From the NCBI GenBank assembly GCA_021826035.1, contig JAKBBE010000002.1:1-64000 (forward strand): a stretch of DNA of 64,000 nt, read 5' to 3'. The notes under the pieces are model-generated. The model made no database searches. It was not told the DNA's origin and saw nothing but the letters and a program-made list of their open reading frames with translations. Of the stretch, positions 31,233-46,758 are shown piece by piece; position 1 is the stretch's first letter, and each line of letters opens with the position of its first letter. The DNA comes from Pseudomonadota bacterium. Lineage in GTDB: Bacteria; Pseudomonadota; Gammaproteobacteria; Steroidobacterales; Steroidobacteraceae. A program made the translations under genes and the position numbers.

Positions 31233-31246
31233 GCGATCGGATCGAT

Positions 31247-31280
31247 CCTCTGCGGAGCGGCGTCAGCCGCTCCGCAGAGG
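31247..31280. terminator. Bidirectional hairpin between the parvulin gene and ligA
   Basis: Perfect 14-base-pair stem (CCTCTGCGGAGCGG / CCGCTCCGCAGAGG) with a six-base loop CGTCAG, placed between two convergent stop codons. No long T-run follows on either side, but strength and position favour a shared terminator. Confidence 0.7.
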
Positions 31281-31287
31281 GACGTCC

Positions 31288-34252
<2,965 letters not shown>

Positions 34253-34253
<1 letters not shown>

Positions 34254-37200
34254 CAGACGGCGGCCAGCCGGACCGCCTCGTCCACATCCACGGCCACCAG
34301 CCGCGACACCCCCGCCTCGTGCATCGTCACGCCGAGCAGCTGGGCGGCCAGTTGCATGGTGGTCTTGTTGTGAGTGATGAAGATGAACTGTACGCGCTCG
34401 GACATCTCCCGGACAATGTCGCAGAAGCGCCCGACGTTGGCCTCATCGAGCGGCGCATCCACCTCATCGAGCAGACAGAACGGCGCGGGGTTCAGATCGA
34501 AGATCGAGAACACCAGCGCCACCGCGGTGAGCGCCTTCTCCCCACCGGAGAGCTGGTGGATGGAGCTGTTCTTCTTCCCCGGCGGACGCGCCATCACCGA
34601 TACCCCGGCATTGAGCACGTCGTCCCCGACGAGCTCAAGGTACGCATGTCCCCCGCCGAAGAGGCGCGGGAACTTCTCCTTCATGCCGCTGTTGATCTTC
34701 TCGAAGGTCTCCTCAAAGCGCGTGCGCGTCTCCTTGTCGATGCGCCGCATCGCCTCCTCGAGAGTCTCCAGCGCGCTGGTCAGGTCGGCGAACTGCCGAT
34801 CGAGGTACTCCTTGCGTTCGGTCTGCTCGGTGAGCTCCTCGATCGCCGCGAGATTGACCTGCCCCAACTTCTCGATGCCGGCGCGCAGCTCCGCGAGGTT
34901 CTGCTCCCACTGCGCCACGGTGGCCTCGCTGAGCAGTCCCTGCTCGACCTCGGGGAGCTCCAGGTGCGTGGCGCTGAACTGCTCAAAGAGCGACTCGCGC
35001 CGCACGCGATTCTCCTGCGCCGCAAAGCGCGCCGCCTCCATCGCCTCGCGGGCATGGTGGGCGCGCCGCTCGGCCTCGGTGCGCTGCTGCTCGAGCGTGC
35101 GCATCGCGATGTCGACTTCCTCCAGCGCCGCACGCGCCGCAGCGAGCTGCTGCTCGACCTCGAGCCGCTGTGAGAGCGCCTCGTTCAGCCGCGCCTCGAG
35201 CGCGAGCACCGGGGCATCGCCGCCGGAGAGTTCCTGCTCGAGCTCCTCACGACGCCGCTCGAGCTGCACGCGCTGCTCACCCATGCGCGCCAGGCTCGTG
35301 AGCGCGGCGCTCTCGGCGGAGCGGCGCGACTCGATGCGCACCATCAGGTCACGCGCACCGAGCTGCGCGGCCTGGGCGCGCGAACGCGCCGCGCTCACAC
35401 CCTCGCGGCGCACTTCGCGCTCCTCCTCCAGTTCCTCGCGCGCGCCGTTGAGCTCGGCGAGCCGCTCGATGCTCGCCTCGAGCGAGGCGCGCGCACCGCT
35501 CATCGTCGTGCGCGCCGCGTCCCCCTCGCGCACGAGCTCGGCATGCTCCTCATCGATGCGGCTGCGCCGCGCGAGCGTCTGCTCCTCCCGCGCTTGCGCC
35601 GCCTGCAAAGCGGCGGCCAGTTCGGCGTGCCGGCGCTGCGCGCCGTGGATCTGACTCTGCGTGCCGTCGCGCTCGGACTCCGCGCGCGCCAGTCCGTCGC
35701 GCACCGCGGCAAGTTCGCCCTCGGCCTCGCGCACGCGCGCCTCGGCCTCGGCGGCCGCATTGCGCAGACTCTTCAGCCGGTGTTCGCGCTCAATGATGCC
35801 GGCATGCGGATCGACGCCGCGGCTGACCCGCAGCCAGGCGCGCCCGACCCACTCCCCGTTGCGGGTGATGATCGACTCGTGCGGACCGAGTTCGGCGCGG
35901 GCGCGCAGCGCCTCGCTCAGCGTCTCAGCGGTGCGCACGCCGGCGAGCGCGCCGCGCGCGGCGGCGGACCCGGACACTTTTTCCGCCAGCGTCGGCCCGG
36001 TGGCGCCCCGCGGGGCGCCGCCGGAGGATTCCTGCACGAGCACGAGGCGGCCCTCGCGCAGCGACTGCAGGGGCTCGGCCAGTGGATCGAGCGCCTCGAC
36101 GCAGACGGCCTCCAGATAATCCCCGAGGGCGGTCTCGACGGCCCGTTCCCAGCCCTTCTCGACCTCGAGCCGCTCGGCGAGGCGCTCAGCGCCGGCGAGT
36201 CCGGCGCCGCCGAGCCACTCGCGCACCTGTCCGGCGCTGCTCGAGAGCGCAGCCTTCTGCACCGCCTCGAGCGAGGTGCACTCCTCGCGTGAGCGCTCAC
36301 GCGCCTCCCGCGAGCGCTGCAGGTCCCGTTCGGCCTGCAACTGCGCGCCGCGGGCCGCCTGCACACGCTCGAGCGTGTCCGTCAGGCGCTCGGCCAGCAC
36401 CTCGGTCGTCTCGCGCGCCTCGCGCTCCTCGGCCTGAAGCCGCGCGAGCTGCTCGGTGGACTGCTGCGCCGCGAGCGCCTCGCGCTCCAGCGCGAGCCGC
36501 TCGCTCTGTGCGGCGAGACGGCGCAGCTGGTTGTCGAGCTGCTCGATGCGGGCCCGCTCGACCTGTGCGGTGCGATCGGCCGCGCCGAGGGCGTGATTCA
36601 GTTGCTCCCAACGCTCCTGCCAGGCGGCGAGTTCCCCCTCGGCCGACTCCAACGCCTCGGCAGCGGCCTGCTCGGCCTGCTGGGCGCCCTCGAGCGCCGG
36701 GGCGGACTGTTCGAGCTCGGCACGCACGGCGGCGAGCTCACGTTCCTCGCGCTCGATGTGCGCGGCGAGTTCCGCCAGACTGGCTCGCGCCTGTGTCAGA
36801 TCGGTGCGCTGGCGCTCGCGCAGCTCGCGAGTGTGCTGGATCGACTGCTCGAGGCGCGAGATCTCCGCGCCGAGGGCATAATGGCGCGCCTGCACCGCCG
36901 AGAGCTGCTCGCCGGCGCCGGCGTGGCGCTCGCGCGCGCTCTCGATCGCGGCCTCCGCGGCCCGCTGATCGGCGAGGGCGGCCTGCATCTCGAGCTCACG
37001 CTCGCGGGTGGCGCTGTCGTGCACTTCGGCGCCGCTGTCGAGCTCGCGCATGCGCAGCGCGAGCAACTCCGCGAGCGTGCGCCGCTCCTGCTCCTTCAGC
37101 CCCTGGTAGCGCCGCGCGGTGGCCGCCTGACGCTGCAGGTGACGGATCTGCTTCTCGATCTCCTCGCGCACATCCTGCAGACGCTCGAGATTCTCGCGCG

Positions 37201-37759
37201 TCTCGGCGATGCGGCTCTCGGTCTCGCGCCGCCGCTCCTTGTAGCGGGAGATCCCGGCGGCCTCCTCGACGAACGCGCGCATGTCCTCGGCGCGCGCCTC
37301 GATGATGCGCGAGATGGTGCCCTGCTCGATGATCGCGTAGCTGCGCGAGCCGAGGCCGGTGCCGAGGAACAGGTTGGTGATGTCCTTGCGTCGGCAGCGC
37401 GCCCCGTTGATGTAGTAGCCCGAGGAGCCATCACGCGAGACCTGGCGCTTCAGCGCGATCTCGTTGTAGCTCGCATACGCGCCGCCGACCTTGCCGTCGG
37501 AGTTGTCGAACACCAGCTCCACCGAGGCGGTGCCGACCGGCTTGCGCTGCGAGGAGCCGTTGAAGATGACATCGGCCATGTTGTCGCCGCGCAGATGCTT
37601 GGCCGACAGCTCGCCCATCACCCAGCGCACCGCGTCGATCACGTTCGACTTGCCGCAGCCGTTCGGACCGACCACGCCGGTGAGATTGCTCGGGAAGGTG
37701 ACTTGGGTGGGATCGACGAAGGACTTGAATCCGGCGAGCTTGATTTTCGTCAGCCGCAT
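34253..37759 (-). CDS. smc: Chromosome segregation ATPase SMC
   Basis: 1168 residues. Walker A is GPNGCGKSNVIDAVRWVMGE near residue 32; two long coiled coils flank a hinge at roughly 515-640; the signature is LSGGEKALTAVALVFSI and Walker B PFCLLDEVDAPLDEANV. It acts with ScpA and ScpB to compact and separate chromosomes. Coiled-coil codons are extremely Ala/Glu/Arg-rich, which creates long spurious frames on the other strand. Divergent from queF. Confidence 0.97.
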
Positions 37760-37825
37760 CTACTGATCTTCCGTTCTCTTCTGGAGGCCGCCGCAGCGAA
37801 GCGCGGTAGTGTAGAGTAATTGCCC

Positions 37826-38215
37826 ATGCCCTCACAGCCTGCCCCGTCCATCGAGACGTTCCCCAATCCCTGCCCCGGGTCCGACTACACCATCCGCATG
37901 CGGATCCCGGAGTTCACTTGTCTGTGTCCGCGCACCGGGCAGCCGGACTTCGCCACGCTCAAGCTCGCCTACGTGCCCGATCAGCGCTGCGTGGAGCTGA
38001 AGTCATTGAAGCTGTACATCTGGTCGTTCCGCGACCGCGGCGCGTTCCACGAGGCGCTCACCAATGAGATCGCCGATCTGCTCGCCGCCGAGCTGGAACC
38101 GCGCTTTTTGCGCCTCGAGGGGCGCTTCAAGGTGCGCGGGGGGATCTACACGCGGGTCATCGCCGAGCGGCGCTCGGCGCACTGGCAGCCCCCCCCGCCG
38201 GTCCGCCTGCCCTAG
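37826..38215 (+). CDS. queF: NADPH-dependent 7-cyano-7-deazaguanine reductase
   Basis: Reduces preQ0 to preQ1 in queuosine synthesis. 129 residues, the short unimodular form. The catalytic Cys is in [16 protein letters not shown], and the QueF motif is [22 protein letters not shown]. Start ATG 37826, 66 bases from the divergent smc start. Confidence 0.93.
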   Translation: MPSQPAPSIETFPNPCPGSDYTIRMRIPEFTCLCPRTGQPDFATLKLAYVPDQRCVELKSLKLYIWSFRDRGAFHEALTNEIADLLAAELEPRFLRLEGRFKVRGGIYTRVIAERRSAHWQPPPPVRLP

Positions 38216-38242
38216 CGCCGGCGCGCCCGGCGCACGCGGCGC

Positions 38243-38270
38243 TGTACAGGCCCAAGGGCGCCGGTATAAT
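38243..38270 (+). promoter_or_regulatory. Putative dksA promoter
   Basis: TGTACA, a 16-base spacer, then a perfect TATAAT lies 39 bases before the dksA ATG in the queF-dksA gap. Confidence 0.6.
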
Positions 38271-38308
38271 CGCGCGTCCCGCAAGAGCCTTATGCGTAGG
38301 AGCAAGTG

Positions 38309-39052
38309 ATGTCGGCCAAGAAACCCGCGCCCAAAACTGCGAAGGGTAAGAAGGCCGCGCCGGCGAAATCCGCGGTGAAGAAGTCCGTCACGGCCAAGCG
38401 GCCGGCCGCGCACAAGAGCGCGGCCCGTGCTGCTGCGCACAAGAGCGCGGCGGTCAAAAGCACCGCCCATCCGCGCCACGCGGAAACGCCCGGGACTGAG
38501 ACGACTGCCGAGCGGATGCATGCGCCCGTCGCGCCCCCCCACCTGCCGCCGGTGCGCGAACGTATCGTGCACGTGAGCGACGCCGAGGAAGGCGAGTCGG
38601 CCGAGCCGGGCAGCCTGCTCGCAGGCCCCCGCAACGTTCAGCCGTACATTCCAAAGCGCGGCGAACAGTACATGAGCAAGGAGCAGCTCGAGCACTTTCG
38701 CAACATCCTCAACAGCTGGAAGCGCGACCTGATGGTCGAGGTCGACCGCACGGTCTCGCACATGAAGGATGAGGCGGCGAACTTCCCCGACCCCTCCGAC
38801 CGTGCGACCCAGGAAGAGGAATTCAGCCTGGAGCTGCGCACCCGGGACCGCGAACGCAAGCTGATCCGCAAGATCGACGAGGCGTTGAAGCGCATCGAAG
38901 ACGGCAGCTACGGCTACTGTCTCGAGACCGGCGAGGAGATCGGCATCAAGCGTCTGGAGGCCCGTCCCGTGGCCACCTTGAGCATCGAGGCCCAGGAGCG
39001 GCGCGAGCGGCGCGAGAAGCAATACGGCGATCGCGACGACCGCTACCGCTGA
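38309..39052 (+). CDS. dksA: DksA-family RNA polymerase regulator, zinc-cysteine-poor, long N-terminal extension
   Basis: Binds the RNA polymerase secondary channel and works with ppGpp. 247 residues from ATG 38309 (AGGAG six bases upstream), about 95 more than E. coli DksA. Residues 1-70 are Lys/Ala-rich (repeated AAHKSAA) and look disordered or nucleic-acid-binding. The core starts near 115. The coiled-coil tip keeps D161, D164 and A166 (FPDPSDRA). The zinc-finger positions read C204, T207, S225 and A228, so three of four cysteines are replaced, as in known cysteine-deficient DksA2 proteins. Upstream of and possibly coupled to gluQ. Confidence 0.93.
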   Translation: MSAKKPAPKTAKGKKAAPAKSAVKKSVTAKRPAAHKSAARAAAHKSAAVKSTAHPRHAETPGTETTAERMHAPVAPPHLPPVRERIVHVSDAEEGESAEPGSLLAGPRNVQPYIPKRGEQYMSKEQLEHFRNILNSWKRDLMVEVDRTVSHMKDEAANFPDPSDRATQEEEFSLELRTRDRERKLIRKIDEALKRIEDGSYGYCLETGEEIGIKRLEARPVATLSIEAQERRERREKQYGDRDDRYR

Positions 39053-39053
39053 T

Positions 39054-39956
39054 CTGAGCGCGGCGGCCGGCTACGTCGGCCGCTTCGCCCCCTCCCCCAC
39101 CGGCGCGCTGCACCTGGGGTCGCTGTTGGCGGCCGTGGGCAGCTTTGTCGACGCCCGCCACCATGGCGGCCGCTGGCGGGTGCGTATCGAGGACATCGAT
39201 CCGCGCTGCGTTCCCGGCAGTGCCGATCAGATCCTGCGGACCCTCGAGGCGTTCGGCCTCGAATGGGATGGCCCCGTAGAGGTGCAAAGCCAACGCACCG
39301 AGTCGTACCGGGCCGCGCTCGAGCAGCTGCGCGCCGCGGGCGCCACCTTCGAGTGCACCTGCTCGCGCAGCGAGCTGGCCGCGTACGGGGCGCTCACCAG
39401 CCGCTACCCCGGTCTGTGCCGCAGCGGACCGCGGCGCGACGGCCCGAGCGCCACGCGCCTGCGCATCGAGGCGCTGCGCATCTTCACGTTCGAGGATCGC
39501 TTCCAGGGCCCCTTCAGCTGCCCGGCGGGCAGCCTCGGCGATGTGGTCGTGCGCCGCCGCGACGGCGTGTTCGCCTACCAGCTCGCCGTCGTCGTCGATG
39601 ATGCGCTGCAGGGCATCACCGACGTGGTGCGCGGCGCGGATCTGCTCGAGAGCACCGGCTGGCAGATCGCGCTGCAGGAGGCACTGCGGCTGGCGCGACC
39701 GCGCTACGGGCACCTGCCGCTGCTCACCGAGCCCGGCGGGGCGAAGCTCGCCAAGCGCCACCACGCGGTGCCCCTCGACGCCCACCGCGCGAGCGCCGAA
39801 CTGTTGGCGGTGCTGCGGCTGCTCGGCCAGGCGCCCCCGGCCGAACTCGATGGCGCCGCACCATCGGTCGTGCTCGCCTGGGCGAGCGCGCACTGGCGGC
39901 CCGCGGCCTTCCACGGCCGGCGGGAGATTGCGTTGGCGCGCCGCACAGGCTCCTGA
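39054..39956 (+). CDS. gluQ: Glutamyl-Q tRNA(Asp) synthetase, apparently non-canonical start
   Basis: Attaches glutamate to queuosine in tRNA-Asp. About 300 residues. The HIGH-like motif is GRFAPSPTGALHLGS, the zinc ligands lie in CTCSRSELAAYGALTSRYPG then LC, and the KMSKS-like loop is AKLAKRHHA. No ATG, GTG or TTG exists in frame between the preceding stop (38979) and TTG 39126, which lies after the HIGH motif. CTG 39054, two bases past the dksA stop, would give the same N-terminal length as E. coli GluQ and is proposed. The dksA-gluQ pairing is standard. Confidence 0.88.
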   Translation: MSAAAGYVGRFAPSPTGALHLGSLLAAVGSFVDARHHGGRWRVRIEDIDPRCVPGSADQILRTLEAFGLEWDGPVEVQSQRTESYRAALEQLRAAGATFECTCSRSELAAYGALTSRYPGLCRSGPRRDGPSATRLRIEALRIFTFEDRFQGPFSCPAGSLGDVVVRRRDGVFAYQLAVVVDDALQGITDVVRGADLLESTGWQIALQEALRLARPRYGHLPLLTEPGGAKLAKRHHAVPLDAHRASAELLAVLRLLGQAPPAELDGAAPSVVLAWASAHWRPAAFHGRREIALARRTGS

Positions 39957-39960
39957 AACG

Positions 39961-39996
39961 ACACGGGGCCCGCGCCTTACGACGCGGGCCCCGTGT
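39961..39996. terminator. Bidirectional hairpin between gluQ and pnp
   Basis: Perfect 14-base-pair stem (ACACGGGGCCCGCG / CGCGGGCCCCGTGT) with an eight-base loop between convergent genes. T-runs are absent; the position argues for a shared terminator. Confidence 0.7.
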
Positions 39997-40019
39997 ACAG
40001 GCTCGTCTGCGCGCGTGCG

Positions 40020-42104
40020 TTACGCGACGTCGACGTCGCGCATCGAGAGGCGGATGCGCCCCTGACGGTCGACTTCGAGCACCTTCACGCGGATCACGTC
40101 GCCTTCCTTGAGCTTGTCGCTGACCCGCTCGACGCGCTCGTTGGAGATCTGCGAGATGTGCACCAGACCGTCGCGGCCCGGCAGGATGGTGACGAATGCG
40201 CCGAAGTCCATCAGGCGCGCCACCTTGCCCTCGTAGATGCGCCCGACTTCCACATCGGCGGTGATCAGCTCGATGCGCCGCTGGGCCTCGCGGCCGGCGG
40301 TGCCGTTGACCGAGGCGATCTTCACCGTGCCGTCGCTCTCGATGTCGATGGTGGTGCCGGTCTCCTCGGTGATCTGACGGATCACCGCACCGCCCTTGCC
40401 GATCACATCGCGGATCTTCTCCGGATCGATCTTCAGGGTGATGATCGAGGGCGCCCACTCGGACATGTTGGCCCGCGGGGTGCTGATGACCTTGTTCATC
40501 TGCTCGAGGATGTGCAGCCGGCCCTCGCGGGCCTGGGCGAGTGCCACCTTCATGATCTCGGGCGTGACGCCCTCGACCTTGATGTCCATCTGCAGCGCGG
40601 TCACACCGTCTTTGGTGCCGGCCACCTTGAAATCCATGTCGCCGAGATGATCCTCGTCGCCGAGGATGTCGGTGAGCACCTTGAAGCGGCCGCCCTCGAG
40701 CACCAGGCCCATCGCGACACCGGCCACCGGCGCCTTGATCGGCACGCCGGCATCCATCATCGCGAGCGAGGAGCCGCACACGCTCGCCATCGAGCTCGAG
40801 CCATTCGACTCCAGGATCTCCGAGACGACGCGGATCACGTACGGGAATTTGGCCATGTCGGGCATGACCGCGTTCACGCCGCGGCGGGCCAGGTTGCCGT
40901 GGCCGATCTCGCGGCGCTTCGGGGAGCCCATCATGCCGGTCTCACCGACCGAGAACGGCGGGAAGTTGTAGTGCAGCATGAACGGTTCGCGCCGCTCGCC
41001 CTCGAGCGCATCGATGATCTGCGAATCGCGGGTGGTGCCGAGCGTCGTGACCACGAGCGCCTGCGTCTCACCGCGGGTGAACAGCGCCGAGCCGTGGGTG
41101 CGCGGCAGTACGCCGACCTTGACGGTGATCGGACGCACCGTGACGCAGTCGCGCCCGTCGATGCGCGGCTCCCCGTTGAGGATGCGCTGGCGCACGATGT
41201 CGCTTTCGAGCTTGAACAGCGCGGTGTCGACCGGATCGACACTCCACTGCGCGCCCTCGCCTTCGGTGAGCGCGGCGATCGTCTCGCGCTTGATCTCCCC
41301 GATGCGGGTGTAGCGCTGCTGCTTCTCGGTGATGGTATAGGCCTGGGCGAGCGCATCGCGGGCCTTGGCGGCGACGGCAGCGGCGAGCTCGGCGCTCTCG
41401 GCCGGTGCCTGCCACTCCCAGCGCGGCTTGCCGGCCTCGCGGGCGAGCTCACGGATCGCGCCGATCGCGGTCTGCATCTGCTGGTGGCCGAACACCACCG
41501 CGCCGAGCATCTGCTCCTCGGTGAGGCCCTTGGCCTCGGACTCGACCATCAGCACGCCCTTCTCGGTGCCGGCGACCACCAGGTGCAGCTGCGACTCGGC
41601 GAGCTCGGCGAGCGTCGGGTTGAGCACGTACGCGCCATTCTTCCAGCCGACGCGCGCGGCGCCGACCGGACCGTTGAACGGAATGCCCGAGAGCGCAAGC
41701 GCCGCGGACGCCCCGAGCAGCGAGGCAATGTCCGGATCGATCTGCGGGTCGAGCGAGACCACCGTCGCCACGACCTGCACGTCGTTGAAGAACCCATCCG
41801 GGAACAGCGGACGGATCGGGCGGTCGATCAGACGCGAGGTCAGCGTCTCTTTCTCGCTCGGCCGACCCTCACGCTTGAAGAACCCGCCCGGGATGCGCCC
41901 GGCGGCGTAGGTCTTCTCCACGTAGTTGACGGTGAGGGGCAGGAAATCGCGGCCCGCGGCCGGCGACTTCTGCGCACACACTGTGACCAACACCACCGTG
42001 TCGCCCATGGAGACGCGCACCGCACCGTTGGCCTGACGGGCCAGTTCGCCGGTGTCCAGCGTGACCGTATGGGAGCCGTATTGAAATGACTTGCTGACGC
42101 TCAA
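40020..42104 (-). CDS. pnp: Polyribonucleotide nucleotidyltransferase (PNPase)
   Basis: 3'-5' phosphorolytic RNase of the degradosome. 694 residues from TTG 42104, chosen for the GAGGA eight bases upstream and the alignment of [20 protein letters not shown] with family N-termini; TTG 42125 is an alternative. Two RNase PH domains, [15 protein letters not shown] in the KH domain and [18 protein letters not shown] in the S1 domain are intact. It follows rpsO across a structured intergenic region, the arrangement where E. coli pnp is autoregulated after RNase III cleavage. Confidence 0.96.
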   Translation of the reverse strand: MSVSKSFQYGSHTVTLDTGELARQANGAVRVSMGDTVVLVTVCAQKSPAAGRDFLPLTVNYVEKTYAAGRIPGGFFKREGRPSEKETLTSRLIDRPIRPLFPDGFFNDVQVVATVVSLDPQIDPDIASLLGASAALALSGIPFNGPVGAARVGWKNGAYVLNPTLAELAESQLHLVVAGTEKGVLMVESEAKGLTEEQMLGAVVFGHQQMQTAIGAIRELAREAGKPRWEWQAPAESAELAAAVAAKARDALAQAYTITEKQQRYTRIGEIKRETIAALTEGEGAQWSVDPVDTALFKLESDIVRQRILNGEPRIDGRDCVTVRPITVKVGVLPRTHGSALFTRGETQALVVTTLGTTRDSQIIDALEGERREPFMLHYNFPPFSVGETGMMGSPKRREIGHGNLARRGVNAVMPDMAKFPYVIRVVSEILESNGSSSMASVCGSSLAMMDAGVPIKAPVAGVAMGLVLEGGRFKVLTDILGDEDHLGDMDFKVAGTKDGVTALQMDIKVEGVTPEIMKVALAQAREGRLHILEQMNKVISTPRANMSEWAPSIITLKIDPEKIRDVIGKGGAVIRQITEETGTTIDIESDGTVKIASVNGTAGREAQRRIELITADVEVGRIYEGKVARLMDFGAFVTILPGRDGLVHISQISNERVERVSDKLKEGDVIRVKVLEVDRQGRIRLSMRDVDVA

Positions 42105-42140
42105 GGTCCAGTCCTCGAATTGCAAAAAGGTTCAGCGGCA

Positions 42141-42195
42141 AACACCAGGTACAAAAATAACGAAGGGCCGCAGTGTTTGCGGCCCTCCTGGTGTT
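42141..42195 (-). terminator. rpsO-pnp intergenic double-stem / attenuator
   Basis: An inner stem AGGGCCGCA-GTGTT-TGCGGCCCT (42164-42186) is nested in an outer stem AACACCAGG / CCTGGTGTT (42141-42149 with 42187-42195). Read on the minus strand, the inner hairpin is followed by TTCGTTATTTTT, an intrinsic-terminator-like T-rich run. Termination and RNase III processing are alternative outcomes, as known for E. coli rpsO-pnp. Confidence 0.7.
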
Positions 42196-42198
42196 CGT

Positions 42199-42468
42199 TC
42201 AGCGGCGCAGTCCCAGACGCTCGACCAATTCCTGATAGGTCTGCGGCTGAGTCGCCTTGAGGTAATCGAGGAGTTTGCGGCGCTGATTGACGAGCTTCAC
42301 CAAACCGCGCCGTGAGGCGTGATCGCCCTTGTGCGCGCTGAAGTGCTCGCCCAGGCCATTGATGCGCTCGGAGAGCAGCGCAACCTGAACCTCGGGGGAT
42401 CCGGTATCCGCAGGTCCGCGCTGGTATTGCGTCAGAATCCCGCTCTTTTTCTCGCTGGTTAAAGCCAT
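42199..42468 (-). CDS. rpsO: 30S ribosomal protein S15
   Basis: 89 residues, the standard length. Family blocks [33 protein letters not shown] and [13 protein letters not shown] are intact. S15 binds the central domain of 16S rRNA and in E. coli represses its own mRNA. Lies upstream of pnp. Confidence 0.97.
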   Translation of the reverse strand: MALTSEKKSGILTQYQRGPADTGSPEVQVALLSERINGLGEHFSAHKGDHASRRGLVKLVNQRRKLLDYLKATQPQTYQELVERLGLRR

Positions 42469-42492
42469 TGCACGACGGTCCTAAGTAACTGT

Positions 42493-42521
42493 ATTAGATG
42501 CCCGTTTAAGGAAGCCCGCAA
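42493..42521 (-). promoter_or_regulatory. Putative rpsO promoter
   Basis: Minus strand TTGCGG, 17-base spacer, TCTAAT, 25-55 bases upstream of the rpsO start. Good spacing, moderate match. Confidence 0.55.
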
Positions 42522-42576
42522 TTTTACCTGTGGAGGGGCCTTCGCCACAAGGTCGGCGCTGCGATATGCTCGCGCC

Positions 42577-42834
42577 ATGAAGATTCGACCGCTTTTGCCC
42601 ATCGTCCTCGCCGGCGCGGTGCTGCTCGGCGGCTGCGCGGGCGGACCGGCGCCGAAGGGCACCGCCACCGCCGCGGCGGGCGCCTGCGGGCAGGCCGCAC
42701 ACCCGCCCGGATCGCCGTCCTGCTCGCCGTTCACCCGTCGCTACAGCGGCCAGCAGCTGCGCCAGACCGGGCATACGAATGCCGCACGCGCGCTCTCGGC
42801 CCTCGATCCGGCCGTGACGACCCAGGGGCCCTGA
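42577..42834 (+). CDS. Small predicted lipoprotein
   Basis: 85 residues. The only recognisable feature is a lipoprotein signal (MKIRPLLPIVLAGAVLLGGC, lipobox LLGGC) followed by a Gly/Ala/Pro-rich secreted part containing two further cysteines (GACGQ and PSCSP) and QQLRQTGHTNAARAL. No ribosome site is obvious, so the start is uncertain. No function can be assigned. It is transcribed opposite to its neighbours, convergent with truB. Confidence 0.55.
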   Translation: MKIRPLLPIVLAGAVLLGGCAGGPAPKGTATAAAGACGQAAHPPGSPSCSPFTRRYSGQQLRQTGHTNAARALSALDPAVTTQGP

Positions 42835-42875
42835 GGCCGCCGCGCACCGCAGCGCCTGCCGGGCCGTCGAGGTCC

Positions 42876-43766
42876 TCAGGCCGGCGGCGTCCCGGTGAGC
42901 GCCAGCAGACGGCGCGGCTGCACCGTGCCGCTCGCCAGCTCCCCGAGCCCCATGAAGGCGCCGTGCTCATCGTACAGACGCGCCTTGCCGGTGGCCGCGA
43001 CGCTCACCGGCACCGCCTGTCCGTGGCGCACCCGATCGGCCTGCGCCGCATCGAGGGTGACCCCCGGCAGGTGCCCGAGCGGCCGGTCGGGCGCCAGCAG
43101 CCCGTCCGCCCGCGCATCGGCGCCGGCGGCCTCGAGAGCCTCCAGCGTGTGCATCGGTTCGCACTCGAAGGGCGCCACCCACTCGCGCCGCAGCAGCACC
43201 ACGTGGCCGCAGGTGCCGAGCGCAGCGGCAATGTCCTCGGCGAGCACGCGCACGTAGGTGCCCTTGGAGCACTCCACGGTCAGTTCCAGCCGCTGCGCCC
43301 CGGCCTCGAGCAGCGTCAGGGCATAGATTTCGATGGGGCGCGCCTCGCGCTCGACGGACACCCCGGCGCGGGCGAGTTCGTACAGCGGCCGCCCGTCGCG
43401 CTTCAGCGCCGAGTACATCGGGGGGACCTGTCGCTGCGCGCCGCGCCGCCCGGCGAGTGCCGCCTCGAGCGTCCCGGGGTCGAGCGGCGGCACCGCCGCC
43501 CGCTCGATCACCTCGCCTTCCACATCGCCGGTGGCCGTGCGCGCCCCGAGGGCGATGGCGAAGCGGTAGCGCTTGCGGCTCGAGAGGATCTCCCCGGCGA
43601 TCTTGGTCGCCTCGTCCAAGCAGATCGGCAGCATCCCGGTGGCGAGCGGATCGAGGCTGCCGGCATGACCGGCCTTGGCCGCCCCGTAGAGCCGCCGAAC
43701 GCGCTGCAGCGCCGCATTCGACGAGAGCCCCAGGGGCTTGTCGAGAAGCACGATCCCGCTCGGCAT
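42876..43766 (-). CDS. truB: tRNA pseudouridine(55) synthase
   Basis: 296 residues from ATG 43766 (MPSGIVLLDKPLGLSSN), four bases after rbfA. The catalytic aspartate is D39 in GHAGSLDPLATGMLP. Family blocks KRYRFAIALGARTATGD, QVPPMYSALKRDGRPLYELAR and CSKGTYVRVLAEDIA are intact. A PUA-like C-terminal domain is present. The rbfA-truB adjacency is canonical. Confidence 0.96.
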   Translation of the reverse strand: MPSGIVLLDKPLGLSSNAALQRVRRLYGAAKAGHAGSLDPLATGMLPICLDEATKIAGEILSSRKRYRFAIALGARTATGDVEGEVIERAAVPPLDPGTLEAALAGRRGAQRQVPPMYSALKRDGRPLYELARAGVSVEREARPIEIYALTLLEAGAQRLELTVECSKGTYVRVLAEDIAAALGTCGHVVLLRREWVAPFECEPMHTLEALEAAGADARADGLLAPDRPLGHLPGVTLDAAQADRVRHGQAVPVSVAATGKARLYDEHGAFMGLGELASGTVQPRRLLALTGTPPA

Positions 43767-43770
43767 CGGC

Positions 43771-44135
43771 TCAGTGCTTGGCCTGGTCGTCGGCACGCGC
43801 CCGGGCGATCAGCCCGCTCAGCTGCGCGGCCTTCTCGGCGGTGTCATCGAGCAGAAATTCCAACCGCGGTGCATGGCGCAGGCCGAGCTCGCGCCCGACC
43901 TGCCCGCGCAGAAAACCTCCGGCGTGCATCAGCCCGCGCAGCACCTCCTCGGCCGGGTGCTGCGAGGCGAACGGCGCGACGTAGATGCGCGCCACGCTCA
44001 TGTCGGGCAGCAACCGCACCGCGGTGACCGTGACGCTACCGACGCGCGGGTCCTTGACCTCGCGCGCGATCAGCGCCGCCAGCACGCGCTGCAGCTGCGA
44101 CTCGATTCGGCGGACTCTGGGACTGGCCGAGCTCA

Positions 44136-44136
<1 letters not shown>
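43771..44136 (-). CDS. rbfA: Ribosome-binding factor A
   Basis: 121 residues; assists 30S maturation at the 5' end of 16S rRNA. The start ATG 44136 shares its A with the infB stop (TAATG). The KH-like fold is indicated by RRIESQLQRVLAALIAREVK, DPRVGSVTVTAV, ARIYVAPF and LRHAPRLEFLLDDT. Confidence 0.95.
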
Positions 44137-46739
<2,603 letters not shown>

Positions 46740-46758
46740 ACGTCTTGCACTCCCCCGG

